From an uncultured Collinsella sp. (GTDB taxonomy: Bacteria; Actinomycetota; Coriobacteriia; Coriobacteriales; Coriobacteriaceae): 13,008 bases of DNA. Below, piece after piece: positions 12,196-13,008 of the stretch. How positions within the stretch are numbered: position 1 is the first letter of the stretch; every line of letters starts with the position of its first letter. Position numbers and translations under genes: made by a program. The notes beneath the pieces were generated by a model. The model saw only the letters and a list, made by a program, of their open reading frames with translations, did not search any database and was not told where the DNA came from. Where the stretch lies: NCBI GenBank assembly GCA_938045085.1, contig CALINZ010000205.1:1-13008 (forward strand), given 5' to 3'.

Positions 12196-13008
12196 CTATG
12201 AACGGGCGCATTCCGCAACGTGCGAATCGAGCCATTCGATATCCTCGGCAAGATGTGCCACGCCCAGATGGTGTTCACCCGGACACACCTCGTGCCGCAG
12301 GCCATCTCTGCGACCCAGCAACTTGTAGGCATCGCGCACGATCTCGAGCTGCTCGTCAACATTTTTCAGCCCGTGCGAACCGTTCAGATGATCCTCTTCG
12401 CAGCTTTGCACCAGCAGCGGATGCGGCGCGATGAGCGAGGCAATATCGCCCATGTCGAGTAAGCGCCAAAGTCCGGGCGTGTAGTTGCAGCTGCAATTGC
12501 CATTGAGATGTAGCAGCGAATCATCGACACCGTACAGATAGCCCGAGACAAACGCCTTGCGCACACGCGGGTCGAGTGCGGCCAGGTACAACGTCATGTA
12601 GCCGCCACCCGAAAAACCAAAGCAACCCAGGTCATCCATGGCAATGTCGCCGCGCGCCTCCAAGTAATCGATCAAGCGCATGTTGTCCCAGACGTTGAGG
12701 CCCGCAACCGTAAGACCCAGCGGCTCGGCCATACGTGCTTGATTCAGACACGTACCGCGCAGGTAGCTGTTCTCGTCATCGCCTTGGCCCTTCCAGTCAC
12801 GACGGTATCCCCAACCGCGCGCATCAGGACAGACGGTTACGTAACTCATGCGTGCCAAACGCAGACCGTAGTCGTAATTGAACTTACGCACGGCATCATC
12901 GACAGCCGGCACGCCCGCAACACCGGCTACGCTTGCTGCACCCGCTCCCTGATGGCCATGCGGGCAGATATAACAGCGTTTGAGTCCCCGCTCATCAAGC
13001 TTAGGATG
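12196..13008 (-). CDS. Alpha/beta-hydrolase esterase (acetyl-xylan-esterase/dienelactone-hydrolase-like), 5' end outside window
   Basis: An open frame runs from the right edge without a stop to TGA-type termination at 12196-12198, so at least 270 residues are present and the true start lies outside. CPHGHQGAG near the visible N-terminal end fits the oxyanion-hole region, VCPDARGWGYRRD follows, and GFSGGGYMTLYLAALDPR is the nucleophile elbow (G-x-S-G-G-G). The acid and His are probably in QSCEEDHLNG and CPGEHHLGVA. The pattern resembles the Abhydrolase_7 and acetyl-xylan-esterase groups. Like the SGNH enzyme after it, it has a likely cytoplasmic deacylation role in this polysaccharide locus. 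A GTG at 12912 is not believed to be the start, because the frame and conserved motifs continue upstream of it. Confidence 0.82.
   Translation of the reverse strand, partial: HPKLDERGLKRCYICPHGHQGAGAASVAGVAGVPAVDDAVRKFNYDYGLRLARMSYVTVCPDARGWGYRRDWKGQGDDENSYLRGTCLNQARMAEPLGLTVAGLNVWDNMRLIDYLEARGDIAMDDLGCFGFSGGGYMTLYLAALDPRVRKAFVSGYLYGVDDSLLHLNGNCSCNYTPGLWRLLDMGDIASLIAPHPLLVQSCEEDHLNGSHGLKNVDEQLEIVRDAYKLLGRRDGLRHEVCPGEHHLGVAHLAEDIEWLDSHVAECARS

Overview
The window is high-GC bacterial DNA with short, well-spaced genes and good Shine-Dalgarno sites. Protein wording and the style of the intergenic repeats suggest a gut Coriobacteriia (Collinsella-like) genome. That taxonomic guess is inference; nothing here is diagnostic, such as an rRNA gene.

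The theme is intracellular breakdown of unsaturated uronic-acid oligosaccharides from pectin, rhamnogalacturonan or similar polyuronides. On the + strand lie the last codons of an unknown gene (1-45), a KDPG/KDPGal aldolase (93-728), a frameshifted YczE/YitT-like membrane protein (2646-3325), a KduD/DhuD-type dehydrogenase (3957-4766) and an RpiB-fold isomerase that looks like DhuI (4975-5616). A GntR/FCD regulator (1120-1812) faces the other way. On the - strand, read right to left, come a partial alpha/beta-hydrolase esterase (13008-12196), an SGNH esterase (12126-11458), a GH105 unsaturated uronyl hydrolase (11350-10112), a TIM-barrel sugar isomerase/epimerase (10110-9205), a GltD-like Fe-S/FAD/NAD(P) oxidoreductase (9102-7885) and an Old-Yellow-Enzyme-type Fe-S flavoenzyme (7686-5737).

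A coherent pathway follows. The esterases strip acyl groups and GH105 removes the unsaturated uronate, which opens to 5-keto-4-deoxyuronate. The RpiB-fold isomerase and the SDR convert this to 2-keto-3-deoxygluconate, which a kinase outside the window (perhaps the truncated gene at 1-45) phosphorylates. KdgA then splits it into pyruvate and glyceraldehyde 3-phosphate. No classical KduI is present. The epimerase and the GltD/OYE redox pair have no obvious place in this textbook route and are the least explained part.

Regulation is visible. A LacI-like palindrome (GTGAACGTTCAC and variants) occurs five times, only in front of the membrane-protein gene, the dehydrogenase gene and GH105. Its spacing to a TATACT -10 box is nearly the same in two promoters. 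No LacI-family gene is in the window.

The intergenic DNA is unusually rich in palindromes. There are three copies of a repeat ending in AGTTGCGGTGAAATAGGG, two of which bracket the gntR gene. There are also large inverted repeats at 784-1013, 2051-2208, 2401-2450 and 4781-4888. The stretch 3338-3797 holds decayed remnants of two other genes on opposite strands, one broken by an 11-bp tandem duplication.
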